Part shown: positions 26,429-35,279 of the stretch, in pieces
Layout of the letters: every line of letters starts with the position of its first letter
How positions within the stretch are numbered: position 1 is the first letter of the stretch
DNA from: Rhizobium lentis
GTDB lineage: Bacteria > Pseudomonadota > Alphaproteobacteria > Rhizobiales > Rhizobiaceae
DNA: 64,000 nucleotides
Assembly: GCF_014200175.1 (NCBI RefSeq)
Contig: NZ_JACHBD010000007.1
Location: 248,001 to 312,000, forward strand
Direction of reading: 5' to 3'
Made by a program: the position numbers and the translations under genes
The notes under the pieces: generated by a model
What the model saw: the letters and a program-made list of their open reading frames with translations, nothing else
What the model was told of the DNA's origin: nothing
Databases searched by the model: none

Positions 26429-28327
26429 GCTCGCTTTATCCATGTAACCAGTGGTCCGGCGAGGGCGACCCAAGGCGCTGGGAGCGGGGACGGCAGCGGC
26501 GCCCGCACTGGCGCTGGCGCCCGTCTGAGCGACCTGCGGCTGCGGACCTTCGGATTTTGAAGGCAGCGCCTGCAGATGCAGGACGCGCGGCTGCAGCGCC
26601 TCGAGATAGGCTTCGGAGCGGCCGATATAGATCATGCCGGTTTCGGGCATGGCGGTCAGCAGCTTTGCCATCGTTGCCTGCCACTCCGGCTCCATGCCTT
26701 CCAGCACTTCGTCGAAGACGATCCAGCGCGGGCGTACGAGCAGCAGACGGGCGAAGCCGATCGCCTTCTGTTCGTCGCTGTCGAGCAGCTTGTCCCAGCG
26801 GGCGCGGGTATCGAGCCTTGTGATCAGCGAATGCAGGCCGGCCTTGTCGAGGGCGGCCTCGACGGCGGCCTTCTCGTAAGCATTGGGGCTTTCGGGGAAA
26901 GCCAGCGCCTCGCGTAGCGTGCCGCCCGGCACATAGGCGACCTGCGGCACGAACAGGATATCGTCGACTGGCGGCAGACCCATCGTACCGCTGCCGCATG
27001 GCCAGAGGCCGGCCATGGCCTGAAACAGCAGCTTGCGGTTGACGCTGTGATCACCGTTGATCATGACTTTCTCGCCGGCCTTGATCACGACATCGGTTTC
27101 GCGCAGACGGAAACCGCCGCATTCGTCTATATCTTCGCCGATCTTGGCGTTGATCACCACATCCTTCAGCGTCAGTGTGTCGGGTGCGGTGTTTTCGTAA
27201 GCGATGCTGTCCTTCAGGTCGTAGTCCGCGTCCATGTCGAGCAGCGCCTGGCGGAAATCGGTGACGCGCATCAGCGTGGCGCGCCATTCGGCGATGGGAC
27301 CGAAATTGGCGACATACCACCGCAGCGCGGTATTGACCTGGTTGAAGGCACCGACCGACATCATCAGCTGGCCGAGGGTCAGGCCGCCGGAGAAATAGGC
27401 AGGTGCGGCAACGATGATCGGAATGACGATCACCAGCCAGCCGTAGCCGGCCGATACCCAGGTGAGGTTGGTATTGGCCATGGCGAGGCGCTTGACGACC
27501 CGCAGCACCGAGCTGATGTCGGTGTTGATGCGCCGGCGCTCGTTCTCCTCGCCGCGGGCGACGGTGATCGCCGGCATGTTTTCATTGGCATGCATCAGCG
27601 TGAAGCGAAGCTCGGCCTCTTTCGAGAAGCGGTCGGCATTGAGCTTCACCAGTTTGCGGCCGACCACCTGGCTCAGCACCGAGGCGGAGGCGGCGTAAAA
27701 GATTGCGGCCCAGACCATGTAGCCCGGAATGGAGAAGCTGTGGCCGCTGATATGGAAGATGAAGCCACTGGAAAGTTGCCAGAGCACGCCGATGAAGCTG
27801 ACCAGAAGAATGGTCGATTGGAGCAGGCCGAGAACAAGCCCCGTCGTGCTTTCGGCGAGATTGCGGGAATCCTCGTGCAGCCGCTGATCCGGATTGACGC
27901 CGATCAGGCCGCTGGAGGCGAGCCGCAGCGCCCGCTTGCGCTTCAGCCACTGGTCGACGAGATCGCGCGACAGGCCCTCGCGCATATAGAGCGCGGTCAT
28001 TTGGTTCAGCCAGGCCTGCAGCACGTTGAGGAGCAGCAGCGTGCCGGCGATCATCGCGAAGATTTCGAGCTGGTGGAAAAATTCGCCGAGGTCGCGGCGC
28101 TCCAGCGAGTCGTAGAACGGGGCATTCCACTCATTGAGGATGACCTGGCCGTAGGACGTCGCCAGGATAACGAGGATCAGCACGGTCGCCAGAAACAGCA
28201 CCTTGCCACGCACTTCAGAATTCCAGAATGCGGAGAACATCACCCCGAGGCGATATGCCAGGCTGAAATCATAACCTACTCCATCCTGCCTCCGAATACC
28301 CGGCCTCCCCTTGGTCTTATCTGCCAT
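26423..28327 (-). CDS. SbmA/BacA-like ABC transporter with degenerate ATPase domain
   Basis: A 634-aa fusion of an SbmA/BacA-type membrane domain (about residues 20-340, six helices, with NEWNAPFYDSLERRDLGEF and HEDSRNLAEST typical of the family) and a C-terminal ABC domain like YddA. The nucleotide-binding motifs are damaged. Walker A reads GDHSVNRK at residues 425-432, with N, R and K replacing the usual G, K and S/T. The signature is LDSDEQ (515-520) instead of LSLGEQ, and the H-loop histidine is replaced (YIGRSEAY). Walker B (IVFDEV) and the Q-loop (VPQ) are retained. BacA relatives import peptides and affect very-long-chain fatty acids in symbionts. The ATG at 28327 has GGAAAAG upstream; an ATG at 28351 is the alternative. 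Confidence 0.85.
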   Translation of the reverse strand: MADKTKGRPGIRRQDGVGYDFSLAYRLGVMFSAFWNSEVRGKVLFLATVLILVILATSYGQVILNEWNAPFYDSLERRDLGEFFHQLEIFAMIAGTLLLLNVLQAWLNQMTALYMREGLSRDLVDQWLKRKRALRLASSGLIGVNPDQRLHEDSRNLAESTTGLVLGLLQSTILLVSFIGVLWQLSSGFIFHISGHSFSIPGYMVWAAIFYAASASVLSQVVGRKLVKLNADRFSKEAELRFTLMHANENMPAITVARGEENERRRINTDISSVLRVVKRLAMANTNLTWVSAGYGWLVIVIPIIVAAPAYFSGGLTLGQLMMSVGAFNQVNTALRWYVANFGPIAEWRATLMRVTDFRQALLDMDADYDLKDSIAYENTAPDTLTLKDVVINAKIGEDIDECGGFRLRETDVVIKAGEKVMINGDHSVNRKLLFQAMAGLWPCGSGTMGLPPVDDILFVPQVAYVPGGTLREALAFPESPNAYEKAAVEAALDKAGLHSLITRLDTRARWDKLLDSDEQKAIGFARLLLVRPRWIVFDEVLEGMEPEWQATMAKLLTAMPETGMIYIGRSEAYLEALQPRVLHLQALPSKSEGPQPQVAQTGASASAGAAAVPAPSALGRPRRTTGYMDKASG

Positions 28328-28489
28328 CACGCTTTTCCAACACCGCCCCATACTGTCATTATTAACATGGTGGCGTCACCGGTCTATCAACAGATTCTAT
28401 CAGTCATTAAACTGTGATGAGGCTTGCCTGAGTCGCCGCTGTATGCATTCGGCAGTTGATTCGTCGCGCGACTGGGACTAATTAAGGCA

Positions 28490-28552
28490 TTCCGTGGTGA
28501 TTTGGCCGGCCGGCTTGCAGCCACGTTAAAAAATTCGCTAAAGGGCCGCGTG
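28490..28552 (+). promoter_or_regulatory. SAM-II riboswitch upstream of metA
   Basis: The segment has the SAM-II consensus pieces in order: GGTGATTTG, GCTTGCAGCCACGTTAAA and CGCTAAA. P1 is CGTGG (28493-28497) pairing with CCACG (28521-28525). A pseudoknot arm GGCC (28504-28507) can pair with GGCC (28544-28547) just after CGCTAAAG. SAM-II senses S-adenosylmethionine and normally controls methionine synthesis genes in alphaproteobacteria, matching the metA gene 60 bp downstream. Confidence 0.93.
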
Positions 28553-28556
28553 CGGA

Positions 28557-28594
28557 CCGGTAGCGATTTTTTGTCGCCGCCGGTTTTTATTTTT
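28557..28594 (+). terminator. Terminator in the SAM-II expression platform
   Basis: CCGGTAGCGA (28557-28566) pairs with TCGCCGCCGG (28574-28583) with one mismatch and one G-U, followed by TTTTTATTTTT. It begins directly after the riboswitch and ends 15 bp before the metA ATG, indicating transcriptional attenuation when SAM is bound. Confidence 0.75.
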
Positions 28595-28609
28595 GATCGA
28601 GTGACCGCA

Positions 28610-29533
28610 ATGCCCATCAAGATCCCCGATACGCTGCCCGCTTTCGAAACCCTCGTCCAGGAGGGTGTACGGGTAATGACCGAGACAATGGCGATCCGAC
28701 AGGATATCCGCCCGTTGCAGATCGGGCTGCTCAATCTCATGCCGAACAAGATCAAGACCGAATTGCAGATGGCCCGCCTGGTCGGCGCCTCGCCGCTGCA
28801 GGTGGAGCTGTCGCTCATTCGCATCGGCGGGCACAAGGCGAAGAACACCTCCGAAGATCACCTGCTCGCCTTCTACCAGACCTGGGAAGAGGTAAAGCAG
28901 CGCAAATTCGACGGCTTCATCATCACCGGCGCACCGATCGAACTCCTGCCCTATGAAGACGTCACCTATTGGAAAGAGATGCAGGAGATTCTCGACTGGA
29001 CCGAAACCAACGTCCATTCGACGATGAACGTCTGCTGGGGCGCGATGGCGGCGATCTATCATTTCCACGGCGTTCCGAAATACGAGCTGAAGGAGAAGGC
29101 CTTCGGCGTCTACCGCCACCGGAACCTGAAGCCTTCCTCGATCTATCTCAACGGCTTTTCCGATAATTTCGAGGTGCCGGTGTCGCGCTGGACGGAGGTC
29201 CGGCGCGCTGATATCGAGAAATCCGAAAGCCTGGAAATTCTGATGGAATCGAGCGAGATGGGCGTCTGCCTCGTGCATGAGAAAAGGGGCCGGCGGCTCT
29301 ACATGTTCAATCATGTCGAATATGATTCCACCTCGCTCTCGGACGAGTATTTCCGTGATGTCGACGCCGGCGTGCCGATCAAGATGCCGCACAATTACTT
29401 CCCGCATAACGATCCGGCGCTTGCGCCGCAGAACCGCTGGCGCAGCCACGCACATCTCCTGTTCGGCAACTGGATCAACGAAATTTACCAGACGACGCCC
29501 TATGATGTCGAAGAGATCGGCATGGATCTCTGA
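28610..29533 (+). CDS. metA: Homoserine O-acyltransferase MetA (acetyl-type)
   Basis: A 307-aa class-I glutamine-amidotransferase-like enzyme acylating homoserine in methionine biosynthesis. The catalytic Cys is in [10 protein letters not shown], and the His and Glu in FNHVEYD. The donor-specificity position (111 in E. coli MetA, where Gly means succinyl-CoA) is Glu in [14 protein letters not shown], the variant known to use acetyl-CoA. It is therefore probably homoserine O-acetyltransferase despite the MetA fold. The ATG at 28610 is chosen because the frame upstream runs through the riboswitch and terminator. Confidence 0.93.
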   Translation: MPIKIPDTLPAFETLVQEGVRVMTETMAIRQDIRPLQIGLLNLMPNKIKTELQMARLVGASPLQVELSLIRIGGHKAKNTSEDHLLAFYQTWEEVKQRKFDGFIITGAPIELLPYEDVTYWKEMQEILDWTETNVHSTMNVCWGAMAAIYHFHGVPKYELKEKAFGVYRHRNLKPSSIYLNGFSDNFEVPVSRWTEVRRADIEKSESLEILMESSEMGVCLVHEKRGRRLYMFNHVEYDSTSLSDEYFRDVDAGVPIKMPHNYFPHNDPALAPQNRWRSHAHLLFGNWINEIYQTTPYDVEEIGMDL

Positions 29534-29638
29534 GCGGATGAGCGGATGCCGCGGCATTTCTTTCTGATCCGACAGGTTGCGGATTGAAGCAAATGCGGGC
29601 AGGTTCCGATCCTGAACCCCAAGGATAGAACGGAACGG

Positions 29639-30670
29639 ATGTCGATCATGTCGGAGAAGTTGGAGCGGGAAGTTTTCGGGCAGACGAAGGCGGGCGAAAC
29701 CGTCTATCGTGTCGTCATCAAGGGCGGCGGGTTGACAGCCAAGATCATCAGCTGGGGCGCGGTCATCCAGGATCTGCGCCTTGAGGGACATGATGCGCCG
29801 CTCTCGCTCGGCTTTGAGGATTTCGACAGCTATCCGCTCTATTCCGCCTATTTCGGCGCGACGCCAGGCCGCTGCGCCAATCGCATCGGCGGCGGTAAAT
29901 TCACGCTCGACGGCAAGGACTATCAGCTCGAGCCGAACGAAAACGGCGTCACGCATCTGCATGGCGGCAGCGACAATATCGCCAAACGCAACTGGACGAT
30001 CGTCGAACATGCCGTCGACCGCGTGGTGCTGAAGATCGTCGATCCGGATGGCCGCGCCGGCTATCCTGGCAATTGCACTATCCAGGCAACCTTCTGGGTG
30101 CGCGACAACGGCGAACTGTCGGTGACCTACGAATCGACCAGCGATCAGCCGACGCTCGCCAATGTCTGCCAGCACGCCTATTTCAATCTCGACGGCCGCG
30201 AGGATGCGCTCGGCCACGACATCATGATCGCCGCCGACCACTATCTGCCGACCGACGAGAGGCAGGTGCCGACCGGCGAGATTCGTTCCGTCGCCGGCAC
30301 GGAATTCGACCTGCGCGAAATGACGCCGATGAAGCGTTTCGTCGGCAGCGAGCAGGTGCTGTACGACCATAATTTCTGCCTGTCAGCCGAACGCACCGCC
30401 AAGCGCAGCGTCGCGCTCGCCCGCAGCCTTTATTCCGGTGTGTCGCTTGAGGTGCGTAGCACCGAGCCGGGCGTGCAGTTCTATGCCGGTTTCAAGCTGA
30501 ATACCGGGGCGCCCGGCCTCGGTGGGCGCAAATACGGACCCTTCGCAGGTTTCTGCCTTGAAACGCAGGTCTGGCCGGATGCCATCAATCACCAAGGTTT
30601 CCCGAATGCGGTGCTGCGCCCCGGCGAAGTGCTGCGTCAGGAGACGGATTATATTTTTACCAAGAGCTGA
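29639..30670 (+). CDS. galM: Aldose 1-epimerase
   Basis: A 343-aa mutarotase interconverting alpha and beta anomers of hexoses. It has the GalM motifs FGATPGRCANRIGGGKF, NGVTHLHGG with the catalytic base region, and NVCQHAYFNLDG with the general-acid His. The conserved glutamate is in LETQVWPDA near the C-terminus. It stands between metA and the amino-sugar genes, with its own terminator downstream. Confidence 0.93.
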   Translation: MSIMSEKLEREVFGQTKAGETVYRVVIKGGGLTAKIISWGAVIQDLRLEGHDAPLSLGFEDFDSYPLYSAYFGATPGRCANRIGGGKFTLDGKDYQLEPNENGVTHLHGGSDNIAKRNWTIVEHAVDRVVLKIVDPDGRAGYPGNCTIQATFWVRDNGELSVTYESTSDQPTLANVCQHAYFNLDGREDALGHDIMIAADHYLPTDERQVPTGEIRSVAGTEFDLREMTPMKRFVGSEQVLYDHNFCLSAERTAKRSVALARSLYSGVSLEVRSTEPGVQFYAGFKLNTGAPGLGGRKYGPFAGFCLETQVWPDAINHQGFPNAVLRPGEVLRQETDYIFTKS

Positions 30671-30710
30671 GCGTCGGCCGGACGAACACGTGTCAAATTT
30701 GAGCGCTATG

Positions 30711-30746
30711 AAACCCTCTCCGGACACGCGCCGGGGAGGGTTTTTT
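30711..30746 (+). terminator. Intrinsic terminator of galM
   Basis: A 13-bp stem AAACCCTCTCCGG with CCGGGGAGGGTTT (one G-U), an 8-nt loop and a TTTTTT tail, 40 bp after the galM stop. Confidence 0.92.
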
Positions 30747-30776
30747 CTATCGGCATCCGATTGCGTCTTGCCGATT

Positions 30777-30816
30777 GGTTCTAAATAGGTTCTATTGCCA
30801 TCCCATGGATAGAACC
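30777..30816. promoter_or_regulatory. Candidate GntR operator overlapping the regulator's start
   Basis: GGTTCTA occurs at 30777 and again in GGTTCTAT (30788-30795), whose exact inverse ATAGAACC lies at 30809-30816. The inverted pair brackets the regulator's ATG at 30805. An inverted repeat straddling the start codon suggests autorepression of the amino-sugar operon. Confidence 0.6.
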
Positions 30817-31578
30817 AGTCTGATAGCGGAACTGAATAGCCGCGGTCTGCGTGACGCGGGCCTGACCGGCCCGCTCTACAAGCGGCTGGCGCTGGCCCTG
30901 ACCGGCCTTGTGCAGGAAGGCCTGCTGAAGCCTGGCACAGCGCTTCCGGGCGAGCGCGACCTTGCCGAGGCCTTGAAGCTCGGCCGCGTCACCGTGCGCA
31001 CCGCCTATCGCGATCTGATGGCGTCGGGCGTACTGGAATCGCGGCACGGAAGCGGTACTTTCGTATCGAGCAGAGTGGAGCGCATGGAACAGTCGCTCTG
31101 GCGGCTGTCCTCCTTCTCCGCCGACATGCGCTCGCGCGGGCGGCTGCCGGCCGCACGGATCTTGTCGCGGTCGGTCAACACGCCGTCGCCGGAGGAATCC
31201 TTCCTGCTCGGCCTCGGTGGCGACGAGCCGGTTCTGCGGCTCGACCGCTTGCGTCTTGCCGACGGCCTGCCGCTGGCGATCGAGCGCGCGGTGGTGCCGA
31301 TCAAGTTCCTGGGCGACGATGCCGGCGGCGAAGGATCGCTTTACGATGCGCTGGCGGCCAACGGCCACAGGCCGGTGCGGGCGCTGCAGCGGCTGACCGC
31401 GGTCACGCTCGACCCGTCCTCGGCCGCCATCCTGAATGTCAAATCAGGCGCGCCGGCGCTTCTGATCGAGCGCGTCTCGCGCCTGGAAGACCAGCGCGTC
31501 GTTGAATACACCCGCTCGCACTATCGCGGCGATGCCTATGATTTCGTTGCCGAATTGAGAATCGGAGATGACCTATGA
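30805..31578 (+). CDS. GntR/HutC-family regulator of amino-sugar operon
   Basis: A 257-aa repressor with an N-terminal winged helix (LYKRLALALTGLVQEGLLKPGTALPGERDLAEALKLGRVTVRTAYRDL region) and a C-terminal UTRA ligand-binding domain. That domain includes EPVLRLDRLRLADGLPLAIERA and ends RSHYRGDAYDFVAEL, as in NagR-type sensors of phosphorylated amino sugars. Its stop overlaps the next ATG (ATGA), so it is translationally coupled to the SIS deaminase. The ATG at 30805 is favoured over the TTG at 30775. Confidence 0.9.
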   Translation: MDRTSLIAELNSRGLRDAGLTGPLYKRLALALTGLVQEGLLKPGTALPGERDLAEALKLGRVTVRTAYRDLMASGVLESRHGSGTFVSSRVERMEQSLWRLSSFSADMRSRGRLPAARILSRSVNTPSPEESFLLGLGGDEPVLRLDRLRLADGLPLAIERAVVPIKFLGDDAGGEGSLYDALAANGHRPVRALQRLTAVTLDPSSAAILNVKSGAPALLIERVSRLEDQRVVEYTRSHYRGDAYDFVAELRIGDDL

Positions 31579-32606
31579 GTGAGAACCAGTCGCTGATGCT
31601 GCAGGAAGCCGGCCAGTCGCCGGAGGTGGTAGCCACACTCCTCGAAAAGGAAAAGCCGGTCTTTGCCGAGATCGCCCGGCTGTTTTCGTCCGCCCGCCCG
31701 AGCGTCGTGACGACGGCGGCGCGCGGTTCCTCGGATCACGCTGCCACCTTCTTCAAATATCTTTTCGAGATCACCTGCGGCGTTCCGGTTGCGTCCGTCG
31801 GTCCGTCGATCGCTTCCGTTTACGGCGCCGCGCTCCATCTGAAGGGCGGCGTGCATTTCACCGTCTCGCAATCGGGTGCAAGCCCCGATATCGTGGCGCT
31901 GCAGGAGGCGGCCAAGAAAGGCGGGGCGACGACGATCGCCGTCGTCAACGTCACCGACAGCCCGCTGGCGAAACAGGCTGATATCGTTCTCGGCCTGAAT
32001 GCCGGCGCCGAAAAGAGCGTTGCGGCAACGAAGTCCTTCATCGCTTCCGTTGCCGCTCTTGCCGGCGTCACGGCTGCGATCGGCGGCGCGTTCGACCTGC
32101 AGACAGCGCTCGCCAAGCTGCCGGAGGCGCTTTCGGCAACCGCCGGGATCGATACGGCGGCAGCCGAAGAGGTGCTCTTCCATGCGACCTCGCTCTATAC
32201 GGGCGGCCGTGGCCCGGCTTTCGCGATCGCGCTTGAAGCGGCATTGAAGGCCAAGGAAACCGCCGGCCTGCATGCAGAAGCTTTCTCGCTGGCGGAACTG
32301 ATGCACGGTCCGATGCGCCTTGTGCAGCCGGGTTTCCCGATCGTCGCCTTTGCGCCCGACGACGCGGCCTTCGCCAATAACAGCCAGGCGCTGGAGCGCC
32401 TGCAGAAGCTCGGCGCCACCACTGTCGGTTTCTCCACGCAGCCGCTTTCCGGCATCAATCTGCGCGTGCCGACAACGGGCAACGGCCTCGTCGATCCGCT
32501 GGTGTCGCTGCTCGTCTATTACCGGCTGATCGAGTCGGTGACGCGCCGCAAGGGCTTCGATCCGGACAAGCCGGCAAACCTGCTCAAGGTGACGGAGACG
32601 GTCTGA
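31575..32606 (+). CDS. SIS-domain glucosamine-6-phosphate deaminase (NagB-II type)
   Basis: A 343-aa protein with two sugar-isomerase (SIS) domains and no glutaminase domain. It corresponds to the isomerase half of GlmS and to type-II NagB enzymes. Characteristic stretches are TAARGSSDHAATFFKY, SQSGASPDIVALQEAA, and KETAGLHAEAFSLAELMHGPMRLV. Between a GntR/UTRA regulator and nagA it most likely converts glucosamine-6-P to fructose-6-P and ammonia. It overlaps both neighbouring genes by a few bases. Confidence 0.87.
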   Translation: MSENQSLMLQEAGQSPEVVATLLEKEKPVFAEIARLFSSARPSVVTTAARGSSDHAATFFKYLFEITCGVPVASVGPSIASVYGAALHLKGGVHFTVSQSGASPDIVALQEAAKKGGATTIAVVNVTDSPLAKQADIVLGLNAGAEKSVAATKSFIASVAALAGVTAAIGGAFDLQTALAKLPEALSATAGIDTAAAEEVLFHATSLYTGGRGPAFAIALEAALKAKETAGLHAEAFSLAELMHGPMRLVQPGFPIVAFAPDDAAFANNSQALERLQKLGATTVGFSTQPLSGINLRVPTTGNGLVDPLVSLLVYYRLIESVTRRKGFDPDKPANLLKVTETV

Positions 32607-33757
32607 TGGCCCGCAAGATCTTCATCGGCGCCCGTATTTTCGACGGCGAGCGCTTTCGTGACGACAAGGCGCTCATCGTCGCCGACGGCCGGGTCGAAGC
32701 GATCGTTGCGACAAACGACCTGCCGGACGGCGAGACGGTGACGCTTGCCGGCGGCGTGCTTTCGGCCGGCTTCATCGATGCGCAGGTCAACGGCGGCGGC
32801 GGACGGATGCTGAACGACGAACCATCAGTCGCCTCGATGGAGATCATCGCACAGGGGCATCGGCCCTATGGCACGACGTCACTGCTGCCGACGCTGATCA
32901 CGGATACGGCAGAGGCCTCCATCGCCGCGATCGAGGCCGCGATCGAGGCTGTCAAAGGGCACCGCGGCGTCGCCGGCTTGCATCTCGAAGGCCCGCATCT
33001 GGCGCCGGCGCGCAAAGGCGCGCATCTGGCCGAATTGATGCGGCCGGTGGAGGACCGCGACGTCAAGGCCTTCATCCGGGCGCGTGAGGCGATCGGCACG
33101 CTGCTCGTCACTATTGCCGCCGAACAGGTGACGGTTGCCCAGGTGCGCGAACTTGCCGAAGCCGGCGTCACCGTCAGCATCGGCCATTCCGATTGTTCGA
33201 GCGAGGCGGCGGAGGAACGTTTCGATGCCGGGGCGCGCGGCGTCACGCATCTCTTCAACGCGATGAGCCAGATGGGACATCGCGCCCCCGGCCTCGTCGG
33301 CGCGGCGATCGATCATCCCTCGACCTGGTGCGGCATCATTGCCGACGGCCATCACGTCGATCCGAAGGCTTTGCGCACGGCGCTGCGCGCCAAACGCGGC
33401 GAAGGCAAGCTGTTCTTCGTCACCGACGCGATGTCGCTCGTCGGATCGGAAGAGGATTCGTTCACGCTGAACGGGCGCACCGTCCGGCGCGAAAAAGGCG
33501 GCTTCTGCTCGAAGCTGGTGCTGTCCGACGGCACGCTGGCCGGTTCCGACGTCGACATGATCTCGACGATCCGTTACGGCGTCACTTATCTCGACCTGAC
33601 GCTCGCCGAGGCCTTGCGCATGGCGACCCTCTATCCCGCGCGTTTCCTCAGACTTGCCGATCGCGGCCATCTCTCGCCGGGCGCGCGCGCCGATCTCGTC
33701 CATCTTACCGATGAGCTGACTGTTACCGCCACCTGGCTCGCCGGCGAGGCGGCCTGA
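32606..33757 (+). CDS. nagA: N-acetylglucosamine-6-phosphate deacetylase
   Basis: A 383-aa amidohydrolase removing acetate from GlcNAc-6-P. The TIM-barrel metal and substrate residues appear in [45 protein letters not shown] and [10 protein letters not shown]. It starts on the last base of the upstream stop codon (TGATG). Acetate release feeds directly into the deaminase encoded upstream. No GlcNAc kinase or PTS component is present in the window. Confidence 0.93.
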   Translation: MARKIFIGARIFDGERFRDDKALIVADGRVEAIVATNDLPDGETVTLAGGVLSAGFIDAQVNGGGGRMLNDEPSVASMEIIAQGHRPYGTTSLLPTLITDTAEASIAAIEAAIEAVKGHRGVAGLHLEGPHLAPARKGAHLAELMRPVEDRDVKAFIRAREAIGTLLVTIAAEQVTVAQVRELAEAGVTVSIGHSDCSSEAAEERFDAGARGVTHLFNAMSQMGHRAPGLVGAAIDHPSTWCGIIADGHHVDPKALRTALRAKRGEGKLFFVTDAMSLVGSEEDSFTLNGRTVRREKGGFCSKLVLSDGTLAGSDVDMISTIRYGVTYLDLTLAEALRMATLYPARFLRLADRGHLSPGARADLVHLTDELTVTATWLAGEAA

Positions 33758-33774
33758 CATCAAGGAGACGTGGC

Positions 33775-34503
33775 ATGACTGATATCACCGATGCCTATTT
33801 CTCCAATCTGATCGGTCGACTGGAGACGCTGAAACGGGTACTTGCCGAGCCGATGGCGCAGGTAGCGTCGGTCATCCTCGATGCCGCCCGCGGCGACAAG
33901 CGCGTTTATGTCTTCGGCACCGGCCATTCGCACATGCTGGCGGAAGAGGTGCACTACCGCGCCGGCGGGCTTGCCTTCACCGTGCCGGTGCTTGTTGGGT
34001 CGGCCATGCTGCACGAGGGAGCGGTCATCAGCTCGGTCTATGAACGCACACAGGGCCTCGTGCGGCCGATGCTGGAGCGTTACGGCATGCAGCCGGGCGA
34101 CGTTATTATCATTGCCTCGAATTCCGGCGTGAACGCCGCGCCGATCGAGGCCGCCGACTATGCGCATGAAATCGGCGCCAAGGTCATCGCCATCACCTCG
34201 ATCGCCTATTCCGCAGCGATCGCCAATGGCCGCCGGCGGCTCGCAGAAGTCGCCGATATCGTGCTCGACAACGGGCTGCCGCCGGGTGATGCCGTTCTCG
34301 ACCTCGCAGGCACAGGACTTCGGGTCGGCCCGGTCTCGACGGCAGTCGGGGTCACAGTCATCAATGCGATCTTTGCCGAAGTCGCCTCGGAGCTTTCCAG
34401 ATCCGGCGATGCGCCGGTCTATCTCAGCGCCAACATGCCGGGGGCGGCCGAGATCAATCAGAAGCTGGTGGAGAAGTACAGGCCGCGCAATCCGCATCTC
34501 TGA
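33775..34503 (+). CDS. UPF0309-type SIS-domain protein
   Basis: A 242-aa single-SIS-domain protein. The phosphosugar-binding loop is [20 protein letters not shown] (near residues 47-66), with a second [15 protein letters not shown] near 110. It matches the UPF0309 family, associated with amino-sugar or phosphosugar loci; its substrate is undefined. It ends the four-gene amino-sugar operon 17 bp after nagA, and a bidirectional terminator follows. It could isomerise or sense a sugar phosphate such as MurNAc-6-P or GlcNAc-6-P. Confidence 0.82.
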   Translation: MTDITDAYFSNLIGRLETLKRVLAEPMAQVASVILDAARGDKRVYVFGTGHSHMLAEEVHYRAGGLAFTVPVLVGSAMLHEGAVISSVYERTQGLVRPMLERYGMQPGDVIIIASNSGVNAAPIEAADYAHEIGAKVIAITSIAYSAAIANGRRRLAEVADIVLDNGLPPGDAVLDLAGTGLRVGPVSTAVGVTVINAIFAEVASELSRSGDAPVYLSANMPGAAEINQKLVEKYRPRNPHL

Positions 34504-34518
34504 TATCGCGGATAGAAA

Positions 34519-34542
34519 AAAGGCCGGTCTGAGCCGGCCTTT
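34519..34542. terminator. Bidirectional terminator between SIS operon and efp
   Basis: Stem AAAGGCCGG (34519-34527) with CCGGCCTTT (34534-34542). T runs flank it on both strands, serving the + strand amino-sugar operon and the - strand efp. Confidence 0.88.
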
Positions 34543-34562
34543 TGCGCGAGATGCAACCAGGA

Positions 34563-35132
34563 TCAGTCCTTTGCGCGCTCGACGTAGGAATTGTCTTCGG
34601 TCGCGATGACGACGCGGGTGCCGGCATTGATGTGCGGCGGCACCATGGTGCGCACGCCGTTCGACAGCATGGCCGGCTTGTAGGAGGACGACGCCGTCTG
34701 GCCCTTGACGACCGGCTCGGTCTCGGTGATTTCGAGCGTGACGTGGCGCGGCAGTTCCAGCGCCAGCGGAATGCCTTCGTGGATCGACAGGATGCAGGAC
34801 ATGCCTTCCTGCAGATAGGCTTTCTGGTCGCCCATGGTTTCGACGTCGACCACGACCTGGTCGTAGGTCGCCGGGTTCATGAAGTGGAAGCCTTCGCCGT
34901 CTTCATAGAGATACTGGAAGGAGACGTCTTCGACGAAGGCGCGCTCGACCTGTTCGGTGGTGCGCCAGCGCTCGGAAACCTTCACGCCGTCGACGATGCG
35001 GCGCATGTCGACCTGGGTGACCGGCGTGCCCTTGCCCGGATGAAAGTTCTGGGCGGTGAGAACGACGTAGAGCTTGCCGTCGACATCGAGAACGTTGCCC
35101 TTGCGGACCGAAGAGGCGATGACCTTGACCAT
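34563..35132 (-). CDS. efp: Elongation factor P
   Basis: A 189-aa translation factor that rescues ribosomes stalled at proline runs. The KOW-like N-terminal domain has the exposed loop FHPGKGTP with Lys34, the residue lysylated in E. coli. OB domains follow, including the C-terminal [20 protein letters not shown] region. The start at 35132 is the EF-P start ([13 protein letters not shown]); the open frame continues upstream for 279 codons antisense to epmA and is not real. Its modification enzymes epmA and epmB are divergent, 148 bp away. Confidence 0.96.
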   Translation of the reverse strand: MVKVIASSVRKGNVLDVDGKLYVVLTAQNFHPGKGTPVTQVDMRRIVDGVKVSERWRTTEQVERAFVEDVSFQYLYEDGEGFHFMNPATYDQVVVDVETMGDQKAYLQEGMSCILSIHEGIPLALELPRHVTLEITETEPVVKGQTASSSYKPAMLSNGVRTMVPPHINAGTRVVIATEDNSYVERAKD

Positions 35133-35279
35133 AAGACTTCCTTGTAACTCGGCTTTCGGCGTCGTAGAGGACTGTCGAAACGCCCCGAAGACGCAAATGT
35201 TTTTCTTTGGGGGCGCAACTAACCTAAAATCCGGGAAATAGCCACCCCATACCGGCTTCTCCGGCGAAGAAAGCTTGGA

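Noticed and set aside
28538..30370. 610-codon open frame on the minus strand across metA and galM
   Set aside because: It is the antisense shadow of two well-recognised genes and runs through the riboswitch. Composition (His/Arg/Asp-rich, no domain) is typical of high-GC shadows.
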